Positions 17,528 to 25,854 are shown, counted from the first letter of the stretch. The stretch is 64,000 nucleotides of DNA from Roseateles_B sp041913905 (GCA_041913905.1 JAYSEK010000008.1:88703-152702); one strand, 5' to 3'. The notes: generated by a model not told the origin, from the letters alone. Numbers and translations are program-made.

Positions 17528-17728
17528 CTAACGCGAATCAGAGATGCTGCGGCGACGCAAAAGTTCTGTTTGCAGTTCTAAGTACAGCGATGCTTGGAAC
17601 CAGTGGTCAGGGCCGCCTTCGGTATCCAGTGAATGCACCCAACGACCGATTTCTTCAGCCGGCGGAGCTCTGTCGCGAGCAGTGGCCCACAGCTGTTCGC
17701 GCAAGAGCTGGAGTTCAGTGTCGGTCAT
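17528..17728 (-). CDS. Small hypothetical protein inside the IS66 element (passenger)
   Basis: A 66-residue frame downstream of the transposase, inside the IS boundaries. It reads MTDTELQLLREQLWATARDR, then PPAEEIGRWVHSLDTEGG and HWFQASLYLELQTELLRRRS: an amphipathic helical protein with plausible composition. I know no family for it. It may be an IS passenger gene co-transcribed with the transposase, 34 bases after its stop. Confidence 0.45.
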   Translation of the reverse strand: MTDTELQLLREQLWATARDRAPPAEEIGRWVHSLDTEGGPDHWFQASLYLELQTELLRRRSISDSR

Positions 17729-17762
17729 GCTGGCATTCTCGGCGATGCGTGACGAAGCGCAC

Positions 17763-19262
17763 CTAAGCCGGTACCCAGTGATGAGGCAGCAGTTCGCCGA
17801 TGTCGCTGGCCCGCTGCGTCGGCAGCCTGGTCAGCACGTCCTTCAGGTAGGCCCAGGGCTCCAGTCCATTGAGCTTGGCGGACTGGATTAAGCTCATGAC
17901 GGCCGCGGCCCGCTTGCCCGCCCGCAGGCTACCGGCGAAGAGCCAGTTCGAGCGCCCCAGCGCGACCGGCCGGATGCGGTTCTCGACCCAGTTGTTGTCG
18001 ATGGGCAGCATGGCGTCGTCAAGGTAGCGCGTCAGGGCTGCCCAGCGTTTGAGGCTGTAGTCGATCGCCTTGGCTGTGGCGGAACCGTCTGGCACCTTCT
18101 GCCGGTGCAGCGTGAGCCAGATATGCAAGGCATCGGCCACAGGCTTGGCCTGGCTCTGCCGGGCTTGCAACCTCTGCTCCGGCGTTGATGTTTGTGCATC
18201 GCGCTCGACCTCGTACAGCTTGCCGAAGTGGCTCAGCGCCTGCTCTGCGATCTGACTGCGATGGTTGGCCCAGAGCTCGTAGAACTTGCGCCGTGCGTGG
18301 GCCATGCAGCCCACCTCAGTCATGCCCTTGGCCAGCAGTGCCTTGTAGCCGGAGTAGTCATCGCAGACCAGCGCACCGCGCCAGTCGCCCAGGAACTCCA
18401 TCGCGTGCTTGCCCGCGCGACTCTCCGCGAAGTCGTAGACGACGATGCGGCGGTCCTCGAACTGGCCGGTGCGGTAGCTCCACAGATAGGCCCTGTGCGT
18501 CTTGCCGGCGCCGGGGTCAAGCATTGCCACCGGCGTCTCATCGGCATGCAGCACGCGGTGGCTGAGCATCTCGGCCTTGAGCGCGTCCACCAGCGGCTGC
18601 AGTTGCACGCCGCAGGCACCGACCCGGGCCGCCGGCGTCGAGCGCGGCAGTTGCACGCCGGAGCGCGCATAGATGCCCTCCTGGCGATACAGCGGTTGGT
18701 GGTCTGCGTACTTGGCCACCAGCACTTGCGCCAGCAGGCCAGCTGCGGGGATGCCCTTGTCGATGACGTGAGCCTCGACCGGAGCTTGCACCAGGCGCTC
18801 ACATTTGGCGCAGGCCCGCTTGCCACGGATGTGGCGCTCGACGGTGAACACGCCGGGCTCATAGTCCAGCTTCTCGGCCACGTCCTCCCCGATGCGCTTC
18901 ATCTGGCAGCCGCAGGCGCACGGCGTGTTGCCGGGCTCGTGACGGAACTCGCGACGCGGCAGTTCGGCCGGCAGGGCCTGGCGCTTGGGAGTCTGGCGCT
19001 CAGGGTTGGCGGGCTTGGTGGCGAGTTGCTGCAACTCGCTTTGCACAGCCTCCACTTCATCGACCGTGTCTTCGAGAAGGCTGCGCTGATCGGCCTGGAA
19101 CACCTCGCTGCTGGCGGCGAACTTCATCCGCTTGAGCACTGCGTTCTCGTGCGTGAGCTTGTCGATGGTGGCCTGCTTGTGGCGCACCTCGGTGAGCAGG
19201 CGGGTGCTCAGCTCGCGCAGCTGCGCGGGTGACAGGTCATCGAGCTGGGCTTCGTGGACCAC
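17763..19262 (-). CDS. tnpC: IS66 family transposase (TnpC)
   Basis: A 499-residue DDE transposase, normal length. N-terminal coiled coil (residues ~15-80), then a zinc-ribbon-like region with CACGCQMKRIGE and CAKCERLVQAP, then the catalytic core: HADETPVAMLDPG, LVCDDYSGY and the Glu in NNWVENRIRPVALGRSNW. An IS66 C-terminal helical domain ends the protein. It starts at GTG and lies downstream of tnpB in the same direction. All motifs are intact, so it is probably active. Confidence 0.95.
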   Translation of the reverse strand: MVHEAQLDDLSPAQLRELSTRLLTEVRHKQATIDKLTHENAVLKRMKFAASSEVFQADQRSLLEDTVDEVEAVQSELQQLATKPANPERQTPKRQALPAELPRREFRHEPGNTPCACGCQMKRIGEDVAEKLDYEPGVFTVERHIRGKRACAKCERLVQAPVEAHVIDKGIPAAGLLAQVLVAKYADHQPLYRQEGIYARSGVQLPRSTPAARVGACGVQLQPLVDALKAEMLSHRVLHADETPVAMLDPGAGKTHRAYLWSYRTGQFEDRRIVVYDFAESRAGKHAMEFLGDWRGALVCDDYSGYKALLAKGMTEVGCMAHARRKFYELWANHRSQIAEQALSHFGKLYEVERDAQTSTPEQRLQARQSQAKPVADALHIWLTLHRQKVPDGSATAKAIDYSLKRWAALTRYLDDAMLPIDNNWVENRIRPVALGRSNWLFAGSLRAGKRAAAVMSLIQSAKLNGLEPWAYLKDVLTRLPTQRASDIGELLPHHWVPA

Positions 19263-19319
19263 GAGACTGGATCTTGCCGGCCTTGACTCCCGTAGGCATC
19301 GGCACTTGCGGCAATTGCA

Positions 19320-19652
19320 CTACAGCACGCGAATGATCCCGGCCTCGCCCACCCTCTGCCAGGGCAGGCCCAACACGAGCGCATCGAGTTGCACCGGACT
19401 CAGGCTCAATGTGCCTTCGACTTGATGAGTCCAGATGAACTTGCCGCGATGCAGCCGCCGGGCGGCCAGCCAGATGCCGACACCGTCGTGCACCAGCACC
19501 TTCATGCGGTTGGCGCGTCGATTGGCGAAGAGGTAGGCGGTATGCGGATGCGCGGCGCCAAAGACCTTGACCACCCGGGCCAAAGCCGACTCCGTGCCAG
19601 CGCGCATGTCCAGCGGCTCGACCGCCATCCACACAGAGTCGATGCGGATCAA
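19320..19652 (-). CDS. tnpB: IS66 family accessory protein TnpB (Orf2)
   Basis: A 110-residue protein of the IS66 Orf2 family, required with TnpA for transposition of this family. Signature pieces are EPLDMRAGTESALARVV, HTAYLFANRRANRMKVLVHD and GIWLAARRLHRGKF. It overlaps the end of tnpA by four bases, so translation is coupled, and precedes the transposase gene. Confidence 0.93.
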   Translation of the reverse strand: MIRIDSVWMAVEPLDMRAGTESALARVVKVFGAAHPHTAYLFANRRANRMKVLVHDGVGIWLAARRLHRGKFIWTHQVEGTLSLSPVQLDALVLGLPWQRVGEAGIIRVL

Positions 19653-20008
19653 CGCAGCAACTCGCGGGTCCAGGCGGCGAACTCGACCGCCGCTGATGTC
19701 GGCCAGTTGATCGTCATGGCAATGGCGCCACGGCGAAGTTCAACCTGAATGTCGGCGCCGCCGGCGATGGGTGTCGACGCCGAGGGCATCGTGGCAAGCG
19801 ACACCGGAACAAAGCCGCTTGAGATCGCGGAAACCGATGGCTTGCCCTCACGCAGCAACTGCCGCCAGCGGTGCACGACATTGGCATTGATGCCGTGGCC
19901 CAGGGCCACCTTCGCCACCGAGGCGCCTGGCGCTGCGCATTCGGCCAGCACCTGGGCCTTCAATGCCTCGCTGTACGTCCTTCGCCTCGCGGGCTTGTCG
20001 CTTGTCAT
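19649..20008 (-). CDS. tnpA: IS66 family protein TnpA (Orf1)
   Basis: A 119-residue helix-turn-helix protein of the IS66 Orf1/IS3-OrfA-like family: RRRTYSEALKAQVLAECA, then the HTH (GASVAKVALGHGINANVVHR WRQLL). The ATG at 20008 is preceded by GAGGTGG; a GTG three codons earlier is a less likely start. First gene of the element, about 80 bases inside the right end. Confidence 0.9.
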   Translation of the reverse strand: MTSDKPARRRTYSEALKAQVLAECAAPGASVAKVALGHGINANVVHRWRQLLREGKPSVSAISSGFVPVSLATMPSASTPIAGGADIQVELRRGAIAMTINWPTSAAVEFAAWTRELLR

Positions 20009-20050
20009 CGTGTCCACCTCTGATTACGTGGACACGATCCTTGCAGCCGC

Positions 20051-20087
20051 GATGCCTCAATTCAAGACGGGATGACCGGACGCATAC
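20051..20087 (-). repeat. IS66 right terminal inverted repeat
   Basis: Read on the minus strand it begins GTATGCGTCCGGTCATCC and contains GTCTTGAATTGAG, matching the left end imperfectly. The terminal codons of the interrupted tniQ-2 frame run into it. Confidence 0.85.
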
Positions 20088-20847
20088 CCCGCTCGGGTCG
20101 ACGCTGGGAAAAGATGACCTGATGGGGAATCAAGCCCATTCGATCCAGTCTCAGCAAGTGCTTCAGAGGCAATGGCCCTTTCGCTCCTGAGAAATGAACG
20201 GTCCCAAAGTAAAGGGCGGCAACAGTTGCGCGTCCATTGGCGATCCACATCGCCTTCCATGCATCGTGACGTGTCTCATCCAGTGCGGTCTCTGTACCGT
20301 ATGTCGGATCCCAGAGTGGTCGGCCGCACTGTTGGCAATAGCCAAGGGATGGGACCTCAATGCCGTCACGCCCGGCTGAACGAAACCGAACCGGCAGGCT
20401 GACCGGGCAACCGCAAGCGGTGCAGCCTTCGAGCATCATGCATTGATGAATAGGGCATTCGAGCCAAGCCCTGAATCGCCATTCGATGGGCAGGTAATGC
20501 TCAGACTGTTCAGCCAGGCACCGGGGACAGAATCTGAACAACGCAGCTCCCGAGGACGACCGCAGAAGAAAGCGTTCGCCTGTCAGGTCAACTATTTTCA
20601 GCGACAAGAGGATCCGTAGCGCACCTCTACTCTCGAAGAGTACGGCTGGCACCTCGACCTCAGTTGCAAACAGCAACCACCCCAGGGCTGCCAAGTCAGG
20701 ATCGCCACGCGAAGTGACCCGCATGTGGGCAAGGAACTCCTTCCAGGTTGCTCCCTGCGAGAAAGCAGCTCGACACAGCCAGGAGCTGGGAGCCTCTGCC
20801 ATCTGCATCGCGGGAAGATGGTAGAGCTGCTCGAGCAGTTCACTCAT
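20062..20847 (-). CDS. Second TniQ-like protein (tniQ-2), 3' end rewritten by the IS66 insertion
   Basis: A 261-residue protein with a TniQ/TnsD-type zinc-finger region: FCPRCLAEQSEHYLPIEWR, LECPIHQCMMLEGCTACGC and GYCQQCGRPLWDP, giving several CxxC/CxH ligand sets. TniQ-family proteins choose the insertion site of Tn7-like elements. It starts ATG 20847, overlapping the previous tniQ gene by 8 bases. The IS66 insertion cuts the gene near its end: after RRPER the frame now reads GMRPVIPS and stops, whereas joining the flanks across the IS gives DGPKSEHRLACSD. The change is limited to the last few residues, so the protein may still work. Confidence 0.75.
   Translation of the reverse strand: MSELLEQLYHLPAMQMAEAPSSWLCRAAFSQGATWKEFLAHMRVTSRGDPDLAALGWLLFATEVEVPAVLFESRGALRILLSLKIVDLTGERFLLRSSSGAALFRFCPRCLAEQSEHYLPIEWRFRAWLECPIHQCMMLEGCTACGCPVSLPVRFRSAGRDGIEVPSLGYCQQCGRPLWDPTYGTETALDETRHDAWKAMWIANGRATVAALYFGTVHFSGAKGPLPLKHLLRLDRMGLIPHQVIFSQRRPERGMRPVIPS
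20088..20095 (+). repeat. Right target-site duplication of the IS66 element
   Basis: CCCGCTCG directly outside the right terminal repeat, identical to the octamer at the left boundary. Confidence 0.93.
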
Positions 20848-21844
20848 AGAGTTGTCCTTCAAACAGGTCTGGCTGGTGCATTTGCCTGCGCCTCCGAGAC
20901 GCCCGATGATGCTCGTTTGCCAAGCGAATCGAGTGAAGACAGGTTGCGGCGAATGACTGGTCGGCCGCTGACTGGGCACGCCGTGCCATTCGCTCTATGC
21001 CCTCCTCATAGACCCAGCCATCGAGTGCACGTATCTCCGTAAGGCTTAGGTGGTCAAGCGCCCGACTGCGCCCCATTCCGCGGCCCAGGATCTCAGCCAT
21101 CTCACGGGGGGAGCAGGCTTCAGTGGCGTCACGGGTCGCAATCCTTTGGTGCTGCCGCTCACGCACCCCGAAGGCATGGAGGGTAAGAAACGCCACCTCG
21201 ACGCCAAGCCCAGATAGCCAACGAGGAAGCAAGCACTCGTCGGAGGATTCGGCAGCGAACGACGCCCGTGACAACGCCCGGCCATAGAGTTGGCGGTAGG
21301 CCCACCTGCACCAGGCCAAGACTGCAGGGTCAACACTGCCAAGCTCAGTGGAAGCGCTCGCAAGCTCCCAGCGGCATTGGCACACTGTCAAAGCCGGCCG
21401 ATTCCAACTGATCGATCGACCGCATTTGGCACACCGATCAACCAGATGCCGTCCATGCACATGGCAAACGGCGTATCCGGACACCATCCACACCCCAGCG
21501 CAATAGCCATCGCTGCGCAAGCACTCTGGACAGACCTGCGGTCGACTCGGTCGCAACGAAAGTGGGCTTGACCACCCGCGGTCCTGGTACTGGCAAATCT
21601 CGCCTGTCACGCGATATCGCTGCACCAAACTGCGACTGAGCCAGCTGCGACTCACACCGGCAATGCCGGCTAGCGCTGAGATGCTAGCTTCACTGTCCGC
21701 ACGGGCACCAACGCCAGCGAGCTGATACAAGCTCCGCAACCGCAAGCCGTTCATCTGCGCGACGCGGAATAGCAGCCCTTGCCCACACTCGTCCCGCATT
21801 GGCAACACGGATACCGGCAATGGTGCGCGATCATGCGTGGTCAT
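20840..21844 (-). CDS. TniQ family transposition target-selection protein (tniQ-1)
   Basis: A 334-residue TniQ-family protein. The N-terminus has the family opening LPVSVLPMRDECGQGLLFRV and an HTH-like region (ISALAGIAGVSRSWLSRSLV). The zinc-binding segment is CPECLRSDGYCAGVWMVSGY, HVHGRHLVDRCAKCGRSISW and a further CQCRW. TniQ proteins link target DNA recognition to the TnsC-type ATPase. ATG 21844 overlaps the tnsC stop by 14 bases and its own stop overlaps the second tniQ gene, so the block is a single operon. Confidence 0.8.
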   Translation of the reverse strand: MTTHDRAPLPVSVLPMRDECGQGLLFRVAQMNGLRLRSLYQLAGVGARADSEASISALAGIAGVSRSWLSRSLVQRYRVTGEICQYQDRGWSSPLSLRPSRPQVCPECLRSDGYCAGVWMVSGYAVCHVHGRHLVDRCAKCGRSISWNRPALTVCQCRWELASASTELGSVDPAVLAWCRWAYRQLYGRALSRASFAAESSDECLLPRWLSGLGVEVAFLTLHAFGVRERQHQRIATRDATEACSPREMAEILGRGMGRSRALDHLSLTEIRALDGWVYEEGIERMARRAQSAADQSFAATCLHSIRLANEHHRASRRRRQMHQPDLFEGQLYE

Positions 21845-22787
21845 ATGGATTGGCGTCACGCGCCCCCCGGAAGACCCGCCCGAACGCAGTTCGCAAGTGC
21901 GGCAACTCGACAGCACGCACCCCTGCATCCTCGGCCACCATTACAGCCTCGAGCACCAAGTGTTTGAATCTATCCAAGGAACCGGAGGTGATTTGATGGA
22001 GGCGCTGCACCTGCTCAGCGTTGTCCAAAATGCCCAGGTCAATGGTGTCGGACAGGGCGACGAACGCTCGAACGAAGGCGTGCCACTGAACCGTCGGTTG
22101 AAACCTATCTAGCCTCACCCTTGCATTCATACGTCGGCCCAGCCCTTCATCAAGGCGGTGCAACTCCTCTGACGAGACATCACCCAACAGGACTAGCGAC
22201 AACGGCACACTGTCCATCAGCGAAATCAGAGTCGCGGTTGCGGAGGTTCCGGCCTTGTCGGACCTAGACATGCTGCGTTGGAGCAGCAAGTGTTCTGCCC
22301 GATCGACAAATAGCATCTTCGTCTGACGCTGCTGAAGCGCAGATGACAGGATCTCCGCCTTTTGCCGAACCCGCTCACCTGTCACTCGCGGGAATGGATA
22401 CTTGACTGCTCCGAGCAAAGATTCAAGAACACTTCCGCCTGTCGGGTGCTTGCCGAGTTCGATCAGCAATGCCGACGACGTTCGATCGACCAGACTGTTA
22501 CTGGGCAAAGTGCGTATGAAGTAGCGGGCCAGCTCCGAGCGCCCCATGCCGCCATGCCCCGCCACAACTACCCCCTGACCAACCGACAGCACACCAGCGA
22601 GTTGAAATGCTCTGTCGAGCGCTTCCAACGCCTCCTTGAACCGCGGGTGAATCACCAGGCGCTTGTCGAGGGCCGTAGCCACCTGCAAGGCCGCGCTCGA
22701 GTAAGTAAAGGCCCGGCGTTTCAGTGTCTCCTCCGGGCCTGGGTCGGCGTACTCATAGACAAAGGACGAATTGAGGTTGGTTCTCAT
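21831..22787 (-). CDS. TnsC/TniB-like AAA+ transposition regulator with altered Walker motifs
   Basis: A 318-residue AAA+ protein of the TniB/TnsC class, which forms the ATP-dependent filament bridging TniQ and the TnsAB transposase. The fold is recognisable (IHPRFKEALEALDRAF, then the P-loop VVVAGHGGMGRSELARYF, sensor-like regions and a C-terminal lid). The P-loop reads GHGGMGRS, with Arg83 where Lys is expected, and Walker B reads MLFVDRAEHLL, with Arg163 after the Asp instead of Glu. Both codons are clear in the sequence. It lies 3 bases after tnsB and overlaps tniQ-1. Confidence 0.78.
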   Translation of the reverse strand: MRTNLNSSFVYEYADPGPEETLKRRAFTYSSAALQVATALDKRLVIHPRFKEALEALDRAFQLAGVLSVGQGVVVAGHGGMGRSELARYFIRTLPSNSLVDRTSSALLIELGKHPTGGSVLESLLGAVKYPFPRVTGERVRQKAEILSSALQQRQTKMLFVDRAEHLLLQRSMSRSDKAGTSATATLISLMDSVPLSLVLLGDVSSEELHRLDEGLGRRMNARVRLDRFQPTVQWHAFVRAFVALSDTIDLGILDNAEQVQRLHQITSGSLDRFKHLVLEAVMVAEDAGVRAVELPHLRTAFGRVFRGARDANPYDHA

Positions 22788-22790
22788 GGT

Positions 22791-24734
22791 TCAGAGGTAA
22801 ACGGTTTCGAAGTCTGGAATCGCCTCGGGCTGCAGTGGATTCGACGTCGGAGGAAGGACCAACGCTTCAGGCGCCGGGACGAGCGTCGCTCCACCAAGCA
22901 CTCGCGCGGAAGTGAACCCAAAGGTTCTGGCGTACTCCCTCGCGTCGGCCCGCTTCAGCTTGGCGGTGTTCGTCCGCCAGTACTCATCGAGCGTCAGGCG
23001 TGCATGCATCAGTTGATCCTCTGCACTCTTTAGCTTCAGATCCTCCCTTGCGAACCGCCGAATCTGTAGGTGCTGATTCCAGGACAGCCCTTGCGCGTAC
23101 TCATGCCACCGACAGGGCGAAGTCACCCATTCCCCGGTCACTGGATCCTCGACGTAGACGCATTGCATGTCGTCTGGATCCCACTTCACCAATGTCTTGA
23201 AGTTCTTCCCGTAACGACGCCGCATGCCGAGCAGTTCCCCCTGCCCGAATGGCAATCCGTGAAGCTCGATACCCCCCTGAGACACCGTCAGTTGCTTCGA
23301 CAGCGCAGACGAGAGCCGGAACTCGTCCCACGACCCGGGATACTCGACCGGCGGCATTTGCTCGATGCCTTCCGCGAACAAGTCGTAAGGCCTCGCCAAC
23401 TTCCGATCGTTGATCGTGAAGGGGTAGACATCAGTCGCGAACATCACAAGGCCCCGGACGAGCGCCGAGAAGGTGATAGCCGCATCCTTCATCGGATCGA
23501 TCCTTAGCACATTGGCCTGGTGTTTCCTAACACGGCCACGAACCAGTGTGAGTCCACCGAGTGTGCTGAAGAACCGCTCGACGTGCGGCTTTAGCCATGG
23601 TGTGCGCACCTTGCAATACATTAGGTCAGCGCCTAGATCCCAGCACATGCGCTTGAATGACCGCGCATGAAACTCAAGCCCGTTGTCGACGATCAGAAGG
23701 TCCGGCAGCCCTCTGGCTAGCCAGTCATGCTCAAGCTTCAACCCCTTGACCAAAAGGTCCTTAGGCGTGACCGCATTCCTGACCACGCCACTCACGCTAG
23801 AGACGCCAGGCCCATAAAAGCTCAAGTAGAGCCCAAGCAGGTATCCAGAGTACGCGTCGATGACCACCGTGAGCGTTGGCCGACCCAGCGGTATTCCGGT
23901 TCGATCGCAGATGACGACCCAGTCAAGGATCGTGTGGTCGACTTCGACACGCTGCAACGGCGCAGTAGCACCGTCTGCACCAAAAGCCGTCCGGCATAGC
24001 AGTCGGGCTCGAGCAGGGCCATCACGACTCGCCACTCGGTGGTACGCGTCAACATCCTTGACGCGCCGCGACAAGGTTGACAGACTGACGTTGGCCTGTG
24101 CCGGGCCAATCTGGCCTTGGCTGGCAAGTTGGCGCGCCGCTTGACGGATGCAGTCCAAGGCATGTTGAAGCGTGTGCTTTGCCCGAGTGAAGTAGACCTC
24201 GCGCAACACGTTGATGATCAACTCGTCGAGCAACGGATGAAGACGGCGGGCCCGCCGGCGCCGGTAGTTCCTGCTCACCAAAGCGTGAGCACTGAATTGG
24301 GAGTTCTCATACTGCCGCGCCCAGGCCATTACCGTTGATGCTGATGGAGGCCGCTCTTCACGACGTTCGGCCACTATCCTAGTGACGCTCTCGACGCGGT
24401 CACGCTGCCCTCTCGTGATGTGCGCCGCCCTCAGCGCCTTCATGTAATCAAGTCGCCGTTCGACTATCGCGGCGTCCTTATCTGGCAGAGCGGCAATGCT
24501 GATCGGAAACTGGGCAGTTCGCGTTGTCGCCCCATCCGAGCCGCCGCTGGGGTCAAGAACGATGCTGTAGGTGCCAGACCAGATGCGCTTGAGCAATTCG
24601 GACGCACGCAAGGTCTGGGGGCGCCGAGTCGCCATATCCTCAAGCAGTACCTCATCTGGTGACAGGAACCTCACCAACTCCAGGGCGCGTTCACCATGCC
24701 GCACAACCAAGCCAGCGTGCAAACTGATTCGCAT
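22791..24734 (-). CDS. TnsB/TniA-like DDE transposase (Mu/retroviral integrase fold)
   Basis: A 647-residue transposase. The central rve-type core has the catalytic triad: VEVDHTILDWV (Asp ~265), LLIVDNGLEFH (Asp ~350) and HVERFFSTLGG (Glu ~386), giving the DDX35E spacing of Tn7 TnsB and Mu MuA. N-terminal helical DNA-binding regions and a C-terminal Mu beta-barrel-like part (LVKWDPDDMQCVYVEDPVTG) are visible. ATG 24734 has GAGGAGG about 6 bases upstream; it overlaps the end of tnsA by 44 bases. This subunit joins the transposon 3' ends to target DNA. Confidence 0.88.
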   Translation of the reverse strand: MRISLHAGLVVRHGERALELVRFLSPDEVLLEDMATRRPQTLRASELLKRIWSGTYSIVLDPSGGSDGATTRTAQFPISIAALPDKDAAIVERRLDYMKALRAAHITRGQRDRVESVTRIVAERREERPPSASTVMAWARQYENSQFSAHALVSRNYRRRRARRLHPLLDELIINVLREVYFTRAKHTLQHALDCIRQAARQLASQGQIGPAQANVSLSTLSRRVKDVDAYHRVASRDGPARARLLCRTAFGADGATAPLQRVEVDHTILDWVVICDRTGIPLGRPTLTVVIDAYSGYLLGLYLSFYGPGVSSVSGVVRNAVTPKDLLVKGLKLEHDWLARGLPDLLIVDNGLEFHARSFKRMCWDLGADLMYCKVRTPWLKPHVERFFSTLGGLTLVRGRVRKHQANVLRIDPMKDAAITFSALVRGLVMFATDVYPFTINDRKLARPYDLFAEGIEQMPPVEYPGSWDEFRLSSALSKQLTVSQGGIELHGLPFGQGELLGMRRRYGKNFKTLVKWDPDDMQCVYVEDPVTGEWVTSPCRWHEYAQGLSWNQHLQIRRFAREDLKLKSAEDQLMHARLTLDEYWRTNTAKLKRADAREYARTFGFTSARVLGGATLVPAPEALVLPPTSNPLQPEAIPDFETVYL

Positions 24735-25368
24735 GGTCCGCCTCCTCATTGAGTTGCGAATTTGGAATGGGAAAGACGAGCGCTGAATGCGCCGTCCGGA
24801 CGTTAGGGCCTGTTGTGATCCGCCTGTGCGCCATAAGGTGGAGCACCACTTCCATCTGAATTCCCTCTCGCTGAATGAGCCTGCCTAGAGGGATGCCGGC
24901 CGTATGCGACCGAATCACTTCGAGTGCCTTCTGAGCTTGCAACGCTGGCACGGCACCTTTACGGTAGCGGAGCACATCGGCCGTACGTAGATGTACGCGG
25001 TCAGTGCGTAGCGTTCGTTCGGTCGCCAGGAGGAATGTGATGCCTCGCGCACTCAACACTTCACGGGCTTCATCGAGGGTGTCCTTGTACTTCGACACCT
25101 TGGACTGGGGCTTCACCTCAATGACGCACCGGGTCGATCCGAACTCGGCGAGGAAGTCCGGGGTGTACTTCTTGCCACCGCGCAGACTTAGCCTGAACGG
25201 CTGATGCCGCAGGTCAGTGAGCCACGGATAGAGCACGGCCTTGTAGACCAGGTCGCGCTCAAGGCTCGACTCGGCTTCGACTGGCGCCTTGACCAAGCCG
25301 GGCAGGTTCAGGATATGCACGGTGCGCGCGGGCGAGCGCGATACAACCTTGCGTGTTGTCGTCTCCAC
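24691..25368 (-). CDS. TnsA-like transposon 5'-end endonuclease
   Basis: A 225-residue TnsA-family protein. The restriction-enzyme-like catalytic residues are present: SLERD (Glu37), KYTPDFLAEF (Asp71) and CVIEVKPQSK (Glu84-x-Lys86), followed by a C-terminal winged-helix-like region. TnsA cuts the 5' strands so that the element moves by cut-and-paste rather than replicatively. The GTG at 25368 is chosen because CAGGAG lies about 6 bases upstream; the frame is open further to 25416. First gene of the tnsA-tnsB-tnsC-tniQ-tniQ operon. Confidence 0.85.
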   Translation of the reverse strand: METTTRKVVSRSPARTVHILNLPGLVKAPVEAESSLERDLVYKAVLYPWLTDLRHQPFRLSLRGGKKYTPDFLAEFGSTRCVIEVKPQSKVSKYKDTLDEAREVLSARGITFLLATERTLRTDRVHLRTADVLRYRKGAVPALQAQKALEVIRSHTAGIPLGRLIQREGIQMEVVLHLMAHRRITTGPNVRTAHSALVFPIPNSQLNEEADHANQFARWLGCAAW

Positions 25369-25489
25369 AGGATCTCCTGGGTGAGTTTGTCCACAGCGAC
25401 TGAGCTCAAGGAGCAAGAGTCACTTGACAGGCGTACCCTGGGGAGAAGAAACTTAGATCGCCACAACCGTTGGGTTTCTTCCCGGCGGG

Positions 25490-25525
25490 AACGCCGGTCA
25501 CTTGAAAGAGTGGTCGGCGTTTTTT
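25490..25525 (+). terminator. Rho-independent terminator on the plus strand upstream of tnsA
   Basis: A hairpin with arms ACGCCGGTCACT and AGTGGTCGGCGT (one or two G-U pairs) and a short TGAAAG loop, followed by TTTTTAT. The T-run is only on the plus strand, yet both neighbouring genes (tnsA and the HTH gene) read on the minus strand. It may therefore end a short plus-strand RNA that starts near the TTGACA at ~25426. Confidence 0.6.
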
Positions 25526-25781
25526 ATTGCATGTCAACCTCCAGTCGTTCTTGACTCGCTGCGGATTGGCGCACCCATTCCATCACTCGGCGGGCAACCT
25601 CTTCCGTCTGGAAGCATTGGTGGCGCCGACCCGGAATGACAACCGGTGTCAGCTCAAGATGCCGGCGGCGCAATGCGATGCGCAGCGCATTGGCAGAGCT
25701 GAACTTAAGGACCTGCGCGACCTCCTCAGTCGTCATCAGCGGTCCGAATCGATTCAACAGTACTTCTTCGGTCTGTTCCAT
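25524..25781 (-). CDS. Small helix-turn-helix DNA-binding protein (AlpA/excisionase-like)
   Basis: An 85-residue protein with a MerR/AlpA-like winged HTH: MTTEEVAQVLKFSSANALRI, then RRRHLELTPVVIPGRRHQ (wing) and a C-terminal helix EEVARRVMEWVRQ. It precedes the tns operon on the same strand with ~155 bases between. Likely a regulator or excisionase-type accessory factor of the transposon. The start may instead be the GTG five codons upstream at 25796. Confidence 0.6.
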   Translation of the reverse strand: MEQTEEVLLNRFGPLMTTEEVAQVLKFSSANALRIALRRRHLELTPVVIPGRRHQCFQTEEVARRVMEWVRQSAASQERLEVDMQ

Positions 25782-25854
25782 TCCGTGCCAGTCCACTGAC
25801 TTAGTTCGTCAGTGAAGTTTCTGCGGGACCACTCCGCGGCGTCCAGTACATTCG

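Larger units (their letters stand above)
17394..20087 (-). mobile_element. Complete IS66-family insertion sequence
   Basis: A 2694-bp element encoding TnpA, TnpB and TnpC on the minus strand. It is bounded by imperfect inverted ends that start GTA(A/T)GCG and share TCTTGA..TGAG further in (about 21 of 32 positions match). It is flanked by a perfect 8-bp duplication, CCCGCTCG, on both sides, which fixes both ends to the base. The intact frames and perfect duplication indicate a recent, probably functional insertion. It sits in the last codons of a tniQ-like gene. Confidence 0.93.
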
